Source: Cobetia amphilecti
GTDB lineage: Bacteria; Pseudomonadota; Gammaproteobacteria; Pseudomonadales; Halomonadaceae
Assembly (NCBI RefSeq): GCF_020217465.1
Contig: NZ_CP084115.1
Coordinates: 3,348,001 to 3,412,000 of the forward strand
Reading direction: 5' to 3'
DNA: 64,000 nucleotides
Below are positions 1 through 6,973 of the stretch, in pieces. The translations under genes were made by a program, and so were the position numbers. Each line of letters begins with the position of its first letter. Within the stretch, counting starts at the first letter, position 1. Below the pieces are notes generated by a model. It had not been told where the DNA came from, made no database searches, and worked only from the letters and a program-made list of their open reading frames with translations.

Positions 1-1765
1 GCCCGGCTTCCTCGGGCTGGTATTCGGCATCATCCCGCTGGTGGTGATCAGCATCTTCGCGCTGAGCTGGATCGAGGCGATCTTCATCCTGCCCGCGCAT
101 CTGGGTCACACCAGCGAGAAGCCGATCCGCTGGCTGGCACCGCTGGACCGCGTGCGCCATGGCGTCCAGCACGGGCTCGAGCGCTTCACGCGTCGCCGCT
201 TCCAGCCCTTCCTTGAAGGGTGTCTGAACTATCGTGGCCTGACCGCCATCTGCGGCCTGGCGCTGCTGGTGCTGGCGATGGCCTGGATGGCCAGCGGCCG
301 CCTCGGCTTCTCGCTGATGCCGCGTGTCGAATCCAACCGTGCCGGTGTCACCGCCAACCTGCCGGTGGGCAGCCCGATCAGCCAGGACCGCGAAGTGCGT
401 ACCCTGCTGCTGGACGCGCTGGAGCGGGTTCGCGAGCGCGACGACGCCCCCGCGATCTACTCCACCAGCGCCGAGATCGAAGGCAACTCACTGAGCATCA
501 TCGCCAATCTGGACACCACGGTGGAGGACAACTGGTCGCCCTCGCAGCTGATCACGGCCTGGCGTGAGGAAGCCGGCACCATCGCCAATACCGAGTCGCT
601 GCTGTTCGAATCCGACATCGGCGGCCCGGGTCGCGGCGCGGGCCTCACCATCCGCCTCTCCTCGTCTGACAGTGGCGCGCTGATGGCCGCCGCCGAGTCG
701 CTGGCGACGTCGCTTGAGGATTACAGCTCGCTGTCCGACATCGACAGCGGCCTGGATGACGGCAAGCGCGAGCTCTATCTGCAGCTCAATGCCTACGGCC
801 GCTCGCTGGGACTGGATGGCGCCACCCTGGCCAATCAGCTGCGCGGGCCGCTGTCCGGCGCGACCGCCCTCAAGCAGCAGCAGGGCCGCAACGAGGTCGA
901 GGTCAAGGTGCTGCTGCCCGAAGACCAGCGCGCGAGCCTCGCCCAGCTGGAGAACTTCGGCGTGCAGACCGGCAACGGCGTCAGCGTGCCTCTGGGGCTG
1001 GTGGCCGACATCGAGCAGGGACGCGCCGCGTCCAGCATCCTGCGCATCGACGGCCGCCGCGTGATCGAGGTCACCGCCAACGTCACCCCGTCCGATGCGG
1101 TCAGTCAGGTGATCACCAGCCTGGAAAGCGACGTCTACCCCCAGCTGAAGAGCCAGTATCCGAGCCTGAGCATCGGCTATGGCGGGCGTCAGGAAGAGAC
1201 CGCCGACAACCTGGGGTCACTGCAGGTGTCGTTGCTGCTGACGCTGGCGGCACTCTATCTGCTGCTGGCGTTGCCGTTCAGGAGCTATCTGCAGCCGCTG
1301 CTGGTGATGACGGCGATTCCCTTCGGGCTGATCGGCGCGGTCATCGGCCATCAGCTGATGGGCTATGGCCTGTCGGTGATCAGCCTGATGGGCATGCTGG
1401 CGCTGTCGGGCATCGTCATCAACGACGCCCTGGTGCTGATCGACTACGCCAACCGCCAGCGTCTGGCCGGCGCCACCGCGCGTGAGGCGATCATCATGGC
1501 GGCCACGCGACGTCTGCGCCCGATCCTGCTGACGACGCTGACCACCTTCTTCGGCCTGGCGCCGATGATCTTCGAGACCTCGCGTCAGGCGCGCTTCATG
1601 ATCCCGATGGCGGTCTCCATCGGCTTCGGCATCCTGTTCGCGACGGTGATCCTGCTGATTCTGGTGCCCTCGCTCTATCTGTTGCTGGAAGACCTGCAGC
1701 ACAACCTGCGCCGCCTGCTGGGGCTGCCGCCCCGCACCCCGCGTCATGAGGAGCAGCCATCATGA
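1..1765 (+). CDS. RND efflux permease, C-terminal part (5' end outside window)
   Basis: This is the C-terminal half or so of an inner-membrane resistance-nodulation-division (RND) proton antiporter. The reading frame is open to base 2, so the start lies outside the window. The first visible part is a membrane segment followed by the second periplasmic porter region, then a C-terminal block of about five hydrophobic helices (roughly bases 1200-1700) ending in a short basic tail. In the helix that carries the essential Lys in AcrB-type pumps the sequence reads [15 protein letters not shown], with Asn where AcrB has Lys. The stop overlaps the baeS start by 4 bases (ATGA), so pump and sensor kinase are co-transcribed and probably translationally coupled, recalling the E. 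coli mdtABCD-baeSR arrangement. The protein does not look like a close MdtB or MdtC copy, and the substrate is unknown. Confidence 0.9.
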   Translation, partial: PGFLGLVFGIIPLVVISIFALSWIEAIFILPAHLGHTSEKPIRWLAPLDRVRHGVQHGLERFTRRRFQPFLEGCLNYRGLTAICGLALLVLAMAWMASGRLGFSLMPRVESNRAGVTANLPVGSPISQDREVRTLLLDALERVRERDDAPAIYSTSAEIEGNSLSIIANLDTTVEDNWSPSQLITAWREEAGTIANTESLLFESDIGGPGRGAGLTIRLSSSDSGALMAAAESLATSLEDYSSLSDIDSGLDDGKRELYLQLNAYGRSLGLDGATLANQLRGPLSGATALKQQQGRNEVEVKVLLPEDQRASLAQLENFGVQTGNGVSVPLGLVADIEQGRAASSILRIDGRRVIEVTANVTPSDAVSQVITSLESDVYPQLKSQYPSLSIGYGGRQEETADNLGSLQVSLLLTLAALYLLLALPFRSYLQPLLVMTAIPFGLIGAVIGHQLMGYGLSVISLMGMLALSGIVINDALVLIDYANRQRLAGATAREAIIMAATRRLRPILLTTLTTFFGLAPMIFETSRQARFMIPMAVSIGFGILFATVILLILVPSLYLLLEDLQHNLRRLLGLPPRTPRHEEQPS

Positions 1766-3180
1766 TGCCCGCCGTCACCGCCTGGCGCTCACGACTGTCC
1801 GTGCGACTGTTCGTGATCCTGCTGCTGACCAATGTCGTGATCGGCGGCAGCATCTACATGTTCATCTCCCACAGCATGGACAGAGGGTTCGCGGAGTATC
1901 TGGAGCAGACCCAGCAGGAGCGCATCGAGCTGATCTCGTCCGATCTGGTCAGCGCCTACGCCGCGGAAGGCAACTGGGACTGGATGAAGAGCCGGCGCAA
2001 CTGGGGGCGCATCGTGCATTCCCAGGCACCGCCGGACAGGTTCGAGATACCGCCGGGCGCCAACATGAATCGCCCCCAGGACTACATGCTGCGCGATACC
2101 CGCGGCCAGCGCCTCAATGGGCCGCCGCGCCCCATCCCCGGCATGCAGTTCAAGGACCTGATACTGGACGGCGAGAAGATCGGCGAGCTGGGCTACCTGC
2201 CGGTGAGTGAATTCCTGCGCCGCGGCAAGGACCAGTATCTGGAGCGTCAATCGCGCAATCTGGCGACCATCATCCTGTCCTCCACCTTCGCCTCGCTGCT
2301 GGCGGCGGCCGGCATCGCCTGGTGGCTGGGCCATCGGGTGCGTGACCTCGCCAGTGGCGCCAGCCGTCTGTCGAGCGGCGACTATGCCACCCGCCTGCCG
2401 GTGCGCGGACGGGATGAGCTGTCGCGGCTGGCCGGCGACTTCAATGCGCTGGCGCAGACGCTGGAGACCAACCGCGATTCGCGCCAGCGCTGGGTGAGTG
2501 ATATCTCCCATGAGCTGCGCACGCCGCTGGCGGTGCTCAAGGGCGAGATCGAGGCCATGCAGGACGGTATCCGCCCGATGAGCCAGGACAGCCTCGGCTC
2601 GCTGGAGCAGGAGGTGGATGCCCTCAACCGCCTGGTGTCGGATCTGCGCCTGCTGGCCCAGAGCGATGCCGGCACCCTGGAAGCCTGGCGCGAGCCGCTG
2701 GAGCTGGATGCCCAGCTCAGCGATAGCCTGGACGACCTGCGCGGCTGGCTGGAAGACAGCGGCATCCAGCTGGAGACCGACATCCAGCTGCCGCTGCGCG
2801 TGCAGGGCGACATGCAGCGCCTGCATCAGCTGTGGAGCAACCTGGCCAGCAACACCCGCGCCTACACCGACTCGCCCGGCAAGTTGAGGGTCAGCCTGCT
2901 GCGCGAGGCCGCCTCACCCGGGGATGGCGCCGGCCACCCCGGCTGGGCGGTCGTGCGCTGGGAAGACTCGAGCCCCGGCGTGCCAGAGGCCGAGCTTGCC
3001 TACCTCACCGAGCGCCTCTACCGGGTCGAGAACTCGCGCAACCGCTCCAGCGGGGGGTCAGGGCTGGGCCTGTCGATCGCCAGCGCGCTGGTCAGTGCGC
3101 ATGATGGCCAGCTGGTACCGGGCCAGTCATCACTGGGCGGACTGCGATGGGACATTCGCCTGCCGCTGTTGTCTACTTGA
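1762..3180 (+). CDS. baeS: BaeS-like sensor histidine kinase
   Basis: A 472-residue membrane sensor kinase. An N-terminal transmembrane segment (about residues 12-32) and a second near 165-188 enclose a periplasmic sensor region. A HAMP linker follows, then a HisKA dimerisation domain with the phospho-acceptor in SDISHELRTPL (His about 250), an N-box near 358 and the glycine-rich ATP lid GGSGLGLSIA near 431. It should phosphorylate the response regulator encoded 33 bases downstream. The call as BaeS rests mainly on the neighbour, which is a very good BaeR match, and on the position behind an RND pump gene. BaeS family kinases respond to envelope damage and toxic compounds. The signal here cannot be read from sequence. 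Confidence 0.9.
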   Translation: MMPAVTAWRSRLSVRLFVILLLTNVVIGGSIYMFISHSMDRGFAEYLEQTQQERIELISSDLVSAYAAEGNWDWMKSRRNWGRIVHSQAPPDRFEIPPGANMNRPQDYMLRDTRGQRLNGPPRPIPGMQFKDLILDGEKIGELGYLPVSEFLRRGKDQYLERQSRNLATIILSSTFASLLAAAGIAWWLGHRVRDLASGASRLSSGDYATRLPVRGRDELSRLAGDFNALAQTLETNRDSRQRWVSDISHELRTPLAVLKGEIEAMQDGIRPMSQDSLGSLEQEVDALNRLVSDLRLLAQSDAGTLEAWREPLELDAQLSDSLDDLRGWLEDSGIQLETDIQLPLRVQGDMQRLHQLWSNLASNTRAYTDSPGKLRVSLLREAASPGDGAGHPGWAVVRWEDSSPGVPEAELAYLTERLYRVENSRNRSSGGSGLGLSIASALVSAHDGQLVPGQSSLGGLRWDIRLPLLST

Positions 3181-3213
3181 AACAGACATTTTCATCTGCA
3201 AGGACTCTTGACC

Positions 3214-3957
3214 ATGAGCGACGTTCACGCCGACACCTCTGACGCCCGGGCCGAGACCCAGAAACCGCTGATTCTGGTGGTGGAAGACGAGCCCAAGATC
3301 GCAAGCCTGCTGTGCGATTATCTGGACGGCAGCGGGTATCGCACCCGGCATGTCGACGACGGCAACGCCGTGATCGCGGCGGTCAATGACGAGACACCCG
3401 CCCTGGTATTGCTGGACCTCATGCTGCCTGGCACCGACGGCCTGACCCTGTGCCGTCAGCTGCGGGCCGAGGACAATCTGCTGCCCATCGTGATGCTGAC
3501 CGCGCGGGTCGAGGAAGTGGACCGCCTGCTGGGGCTGGAGCTGGGCGCCGATGACTACATCTGCAAACCCTTCAGTCCGCGTGAGGTGGTGGCGCGCATC
3601 AAGGCCGTGCTGCGTCGCAGCCAGGCGCTTGATCAGACCCTCTCGCAGACCTCCGACAAGGGCCAGCTGGTGCTCAATGAGGAAGGTTGGCAGGCACTGG
3701 CCGATGGCAGTGACCTGGGCCTGACCGCGGTCGAGTTCCAGCTGCTCAAGGTGATGATGCAGTCGCCGGGGCGCATCTTCTCCCGCGATCAGCTGATGGA
3801 CCACATGTACCGCGACCACCGCATCGTCTCCGAGCGCACGGTGGATTCCCACGTCAAGAAGCTGCGCCGCAAGATCGCCAATGTCTGGCCGGAGCGCGAC
3901 GTGATTCGCTCCATCTATGGGGTCGGCTACAAGTTCGAGCCTGACGTGCTGGACTGA
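3214..3957 (+). CDS. baeR: BaeR-like OmpR-family response regulator
   Basis: A 247-residue two-component regulator. The receiver domain (about 15-135) carries the acidic pair VVEDE and the phospho-acceptor Asp68 in LLDLMLPGTDG. The stretch GLELGADDYICKPFSPREV closely follows the E. coli BaeR sequence. The C-terminal winged helix (about 150-247) contains SRDQLMDHMY and RTVDSHVKKLRRKI and ends in YGVGYKFE. I chose ATG 3214 because AGGA lies 9 bases upstream; a TTG at 3208 is too close to that site. A strong terminator follows directly, closing the pump-baeS-baeR transcript. The two Spy-like genes downstream are natural candidates for its regulon, since E. coli spy is BaeR-controlled; that link is inference. 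Confidence 0.93.
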   Translation: MSDVHADTSDARAETQKPLILVVEDEPKIASLLCDYLDGSGYRTRHVDDGNAVIAAVNDETPALVLLDLMLPGTDGLTLCRQLRAEDNLLPIVMLTARVEEVDRLLGLELGADDYICKPFSPREVVARIKAVLRRSQALDQTLSQTSDKGQLVLNEEGWQALADGSDLGLTAVEFQLLKVMMQSPGRIFSRDQLMDHMYRDHRIVSERTVDSHVKKLRRKIANVWPERDVIRSIYGVGYKFEPDVLD

Positions 3958-4000
3958 TATCTCGCCTCGCGCAGGCCCTGAAACCTTTCAGAAACATGAC

Positions 4001-4038
4001 AACCGCCGTCTGTGACCACAGACGGCGGTTGCGTTTTT
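4001..4038 (+). terminator. Rho-independent terminator after baeR
   Basis: Arms 4001-4014 and 4017-4030 are perfect 14-base inverted complements (AACCGCCGTCTGTG and its reverse complement) separated by two bases; the hairpin must open a slightly larger loop. It is followed by GCGTTTTT. It lies 44 bases after the baeR stop. Confidence 0.9.
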
Positions 4039-4156
4039 GTTGCACCCACGGTGCGAACTTGCTGTCCAACTGCGACGGATACTGTCATCACTGCCTAAGC
4101 AAGAGCCATTTACTGCTGCTCGAGCGCGGGTCTACGCCACAAGTGAGGTATTCGTC

Positions 4157-4552
4157 ATGTCCCACAGTCCTGCCAGTCGTGCTCTCTCCCGCACTCGCCT
4201 GATCGGTGCCGGCGTACTGAGCGTCATGCTGATGGCATCACCGCTGAGCGTGACCAGTGCCAGCGCTGCCGATGTCTCGCTGAATGTGCTGCTGGATGGC
4301 ATCAGCCTGAACGTCGGCCAGCGTGCCACCCTCGACAAGCAATATCGCCACTATCGCCAGCAACGTCAGGCCGCAGAGAGCCATCACGACGCCAAGGCGC
4401 TTGCCAAGGCGCGCAAGGCCTACCTGGCCGATGTCGATCGCGTCCTGAACCGCCATCAGACCCAGCGCTTCCACCAGCAGTTCGACCGCCACTATCCGGC
4501 GAATGCCCAGGCGAACGCCAAGGCGGCGAAGAAGCGCCACCACGGTGGCTGA
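4157..4552 (+). CDS. Small secreted Spy/CpxP-like protein
   Basis: A predicted 131-residue exported protein. The N-terminus is basic (RALSRTR), followed by a hydrophobic stretch and a likely signal peptidase site after ASA (about residue 37). The mature part of about 95 residues is highly charged and probably all-helical. It contains ISLNVGQRATLDKQY and VLNRHQTQRFHQQF, a layout resembling the two short Spy/CpxP motifs (LTxxQ-like), and a basic His-rich tail. I picked ATG 4157, preceded by GTGAGGT, because the extra upstream residues in the open frame would bury the signal peptide. It lies between baeR and a larger Spy-like gene. The family assignment is tentative; the signal peptide is clearer. 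Confidence 0.65.
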   Translation: MSHSPASRALSRTRLIGAGVLSVMLMASPLSVTSASAADVSLNVLLDGISLNVGQRATLDKQYRHYRQQRQAAESHHDAKALAKARKAYLADVDRVLNRHQTQRFHQQFDRHYPANAQANAKAAKKRHHGG

Positions 4553-4795
4553 TGGCAACCGCGTCTGAGCGCCTCGGGTTGAAACCTGGCGTCATCACCT
4601 TGATCAAGGACTCAGTCCCTACAGGATTCAGGCCACAAGATCACGCTGCAGAAAAGACACAGCAAGCCGTTGCATGTTCCGCCCAGGCGCGTTGCACGCA
4701 ACCCCATGAAACGTTGCACAATGCCGGCACATTCACTGCTGATAATGCTCTTATCGCTTGATTCCGGCCCTTTATCTAGACACTCGGAGTACGCC

Positions 4796-5974
4796 ATGAA
4801 CCGCATTTCTCGCAAGCTCATCGTTTCCGGTCTGCTGACCGCCCTGGCACTGCCGATGACCGCCCTGGCACTGCCGATGACCGCCATGGCCTCAAGCAAC
4901 GACAAGCACCATGACGGCGCCGACCGCAAGGAAGGCCTCGACAAGATTCTCGCCAGCTGGCATCTCAGCGATGAACAGCAGCAACAGCTCGACGCACTCA
5001 AGCAACAGCAGATGGAAAGCCGCAAGCAGCTCAAGGAGCAGAAGTTCGACTCCCGCGAAGCGCGCCGCGACGCCATCCAGGCACAGCGTGAAGAACACAA
5101 GGCCGCCCTGGCAGAGATTCTCGACGAGAATCAGGTCAAGGTGCTCGAAACCTACTGGGCTGCCGGCAAGCCGATGCACGGCAAGCACATGGGCAAGCAT
5201 GACGGCAAACGTCACGGCGAAGGCAAGCATGCCGACGAGCGTGGTGGCGAGCGCGGCGGCAAGCACATGGCCGACAACGGCAAGCAACGCATGCAGCTGA
5301 TGGGCGCCCTGTTCGACAGCTGGGACCTGGATGACGACCAGCGCAGCGCGCTCAAGGACTCCTTCAAGTCCATGCGTGACGACATGGAGTCACTCAAGAA
5401 GACCGACTTCGACTCGCGTGAAGCGCGCAAGGCCGCCTTCGAGGAACTGCGCAAGACCCAGCACGATCGTCTGGCCAAGGTGCTGGATGACGACCAGATC
5501 AAGGTGCTGGACCTGATGCACCAGCGTGACAAGCGCGGTCCGAAGATGGCCGACCGTCAGCAGCAGGAAGGCATGAAGGCGCTGCTGGCCAGCTGGAACC
5601 TGAGCGATGACCAGATGCAGGCGCTCAAGGAAGTCCGCAAGGAAATGCGTGACGAGATGCATGACAGCATGAAAGAGATGCACGACGACATGCGCGATGC
5701 CATGCAGGACGCCGACACCAAGCAGGAGCGTGTCGCCGCCCGCCAGGAAATGCGCAAGGAAATGAAGGAGCAGCGCCTGGAACTGCGTGAGGAAGGCCGC
5801 GAGAAACTCGCCGATGTGCTGTCCGCCGAGCAGCTCGATGCGCTGGAAGCCTTCATGGCCAATGGCATGCGCCATCACGCTGGCAAGCATCATGGTGGCA
5901 TGAAGGGTGACATGAAGGGCGGCGACATGAAGCGCGGCCCGATGCATGACGCCGACCAGTCTGAAGATGCCTGA
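4796..5974 (+). CDS. Secreted three-repeat Spy/CpxP-like protein
   Basis: A 392-residue exported, highly charged helical protein. The signal peptide (about 1-33) contains a perfect duplication of ALALPMT. Three homologous units follow at about 47-121, 167-242 and 258-354. Each opens with a SW.L(S/D)D(E/D)Q motif and closes with a L(D/S)..Q(V/I/L)..L(E/D) motif; units 1 and 2 share KFDSREAR or DFDSREAR in the middle, and unit 3 replaces this with a Met/Lys/Glu-rich coil. A His/Gly/Lys linker (about 122-160) and a His/Met/Gly tail (355-392) could bind metal. E. coli Spy, an ATP-independent periplasmic chaperone, has one such unit in about 160 residues, so this looks like a tandem fusion. ATG 4796 is preceded by CGGAGT. 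Chaperone function is inferred from family resemblance and from baeSR nearby. Confidence 0.75.
   Translation: MNRISRKLIVSGLLTALALPMTALALPMTAMASSNDKHHDGADRKEGLDKILASWHLSDEQQQQLDALKQQQMESRKQLKEQKFDSREARRDAIQAQREEHKAALAEILDENQVKVLETYWAAGKPMHGKHMGKHDGKRHGEGKHADERGGERGGKHMADNGKQRMQLMGALFDSWDLDDDQRSALKDSFKSMRDDMESLKKTDFDSREARKAAFEELRKTQHDRLAKVLDDDQIKVLDLMHQRDKRGPKMADRQQQEGMKALLASWNLSDDQMQALKEVRKEMRDEMHDSMKEMHDDMRDAMQDADTKQERVAARQEMRKEMKEQRLELREEGREKLADVLSAEQLDALEAFMANGMRHHAGKHHGGMKGDMKGGDMKRGPMHDADQSEDA
4841..4882 (+). repeat. 21-bp perfect tandem duplication in signal peptide
   Basis: Copies at 4841-4861 and 4862-4882 are identical and encode ALALPMT twice inside the hydrophobic core of the signal peptide of the large Spy-like gene. 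It is an in-frame duplication, so the peptide is simply lengthened by seven residues. Confidence 0.9.
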
Positions 5975-6033
5975 GTCAGGCCATCACCTGAGCAACTGAA
6001 AGCCGGCTGATCGTGGGCCCGGCGAGGTAAGAA

Positions 6034-6078
6034 CCGGACGGTCGCGCCCCGGACGATCGCGCTCCGGACGATCGCGCT
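6034..6078. repeat. Three tandem 15-bp units
   Basis: Units start at 6034, 6049 and 6064. The last two are identical (CCGGACGATCGCGCT) and the first differs at two positions. They lie about 60 bases after the stop of the three-repeat Spy-like gene. Confidence 0.9.
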
Positions 6079-6117
6079 CCGGAAACAGCCATTCAGCTGC
6101 CCTGCTGACGTCACTTT

Positions 6118-6153
6118 CGCCGCCCCGGCCACGATTCTGTGGTCGGGGCGGCG
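6118..6153 (+). terminator. Probable terminator after the Spy-like gene
   Basis: A 15-base stem (6118-6132 with 6139-6153, one G-T pair) with a six-base loop, GC-rich, then a loose T-rich stretch ending CCTTTT. The U-tract is weak, so termination efficiency is uncertain. Confidence 0.55.
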
Positions 6154-6305
6154 TCGTTGTGTCCTTTTACCGACAGCGATTTTTCCAGGCACGACGCCGC
6201 GCCTGCGAGGCTCTGCCATCGGGCCTCGCGGCGATCTGATCGCGACACGAGGATAAGCGAAAGCGACAGTTGCACTGCCTTTTTCCCCAAAGGGGGGTTA
6301 TATTT

Positions 6306-6323
6306 TTATTGAACAATCAATTA
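6306..6323. promoter_or_regulatory. Candidate BetI-type operator in AT-rich island
   Basis: The core is ATTGA-ACAA-TCAAT (6308-6321), a perfect inverted repeat of five bases with a four-base spacer. This matches the ATTGAnnnnTCAAT form I recall for BetI, the choline-responsive repressor of betaine genes in gammaproteobacteria. It is the first such element upstream of betT, and its AT-rich setting suits a promoter. The distance to the betT start (about 650 bases) is unusually long, and no betI gene lies in this window, so this is a candidate only. Confidence 0.4.
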
Positions 6324-6973
6324 AAATAATTCTGCAAGGCTTTGAGCATTACACGGCGTGATGATGTGAGTCGCGTTTTCCTGACTGCTGAGCTCCCCTC
6401 CGCTGCCGAGCTCGACCGGCGGCAGCAAGACGGGATGCCTGCAACCGTCACAGGAAAGCGGACCCGGCAGATGCCGACGAGACTGACGCCTGCCATCCCG
6501 GCAACTTCAAGGGAGCAAGCGACGGCGACCGCCACGGACTCGCGAGCAGACACCGGAGTGACCCGCCCCTTCGCAAGAAGGCGGGTGACGTCCAGGGACG
6601 CCGAGTAGACGTTCGAAGTGATGAGAGCAGCACGATGAAGGCACAGCGTTCCCCAGCGCTCGGCCCGCCATCGTTCTTCTGCGGCCAATCTGGCCTGCAG
6701 AAGAGGGGCCGCACCACAGCACCACGGTGCGCGCCCGGCGTCTCTCATGAATTGCCCATCGGCATTTCTTGCTTGCTGCCCAGCGATGCCCCTGCAATCG
6801 CGTCGCCACGGCAGTCGACACTGCCGCTGCTGCAAGTTCCGCCCCGCGCGTGAGCTGAGCACGGCCCGTGCCGTTCGTGTCCGTCTTTTCCTGCACGCCA
6901 CCCGCAATTTCTGCGGCTGACGGGCAGCTAAGCACCACGCACGAGTGAAACTTCCCCTGATAAGGAGTTGCTC

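Larger units (their letters stand above)
5975..6973 (+). other. 1 kb gene-free region upstream of betT
   Basis: I find no convincing gene here. It holds three 15-base repeats (6034-6078), a terminator-like hairpin (6118-6153), an AT-rich island (about 6297-6336) that stands out sharply from the GC-rich surroundings, and a BetI-like palindrome inside that island. About 640 bases then remain before betT. This stretch contains several stable inverted repeats: ACCCGCC/GGCGGGT at about 6559-6585, a 13-base stem with a one-base bulge at 6675-6704, and GGCAGT/ACTGCC at 6810-6825. Open frames on either strand lack good ribosome sites and recognisable motifs. It may be a long structured leader of betT. 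Confidence 0.6.

Noticed and set aside
6317-6907. 196-residue minus-strand and 88-residue plus-strand open frames in the betT upstream region
   Set aside because: No good ribosome site, no recognisable motif, low-complexity Arg/Ala/Ser content; hairpins fit a non-coding leader better.
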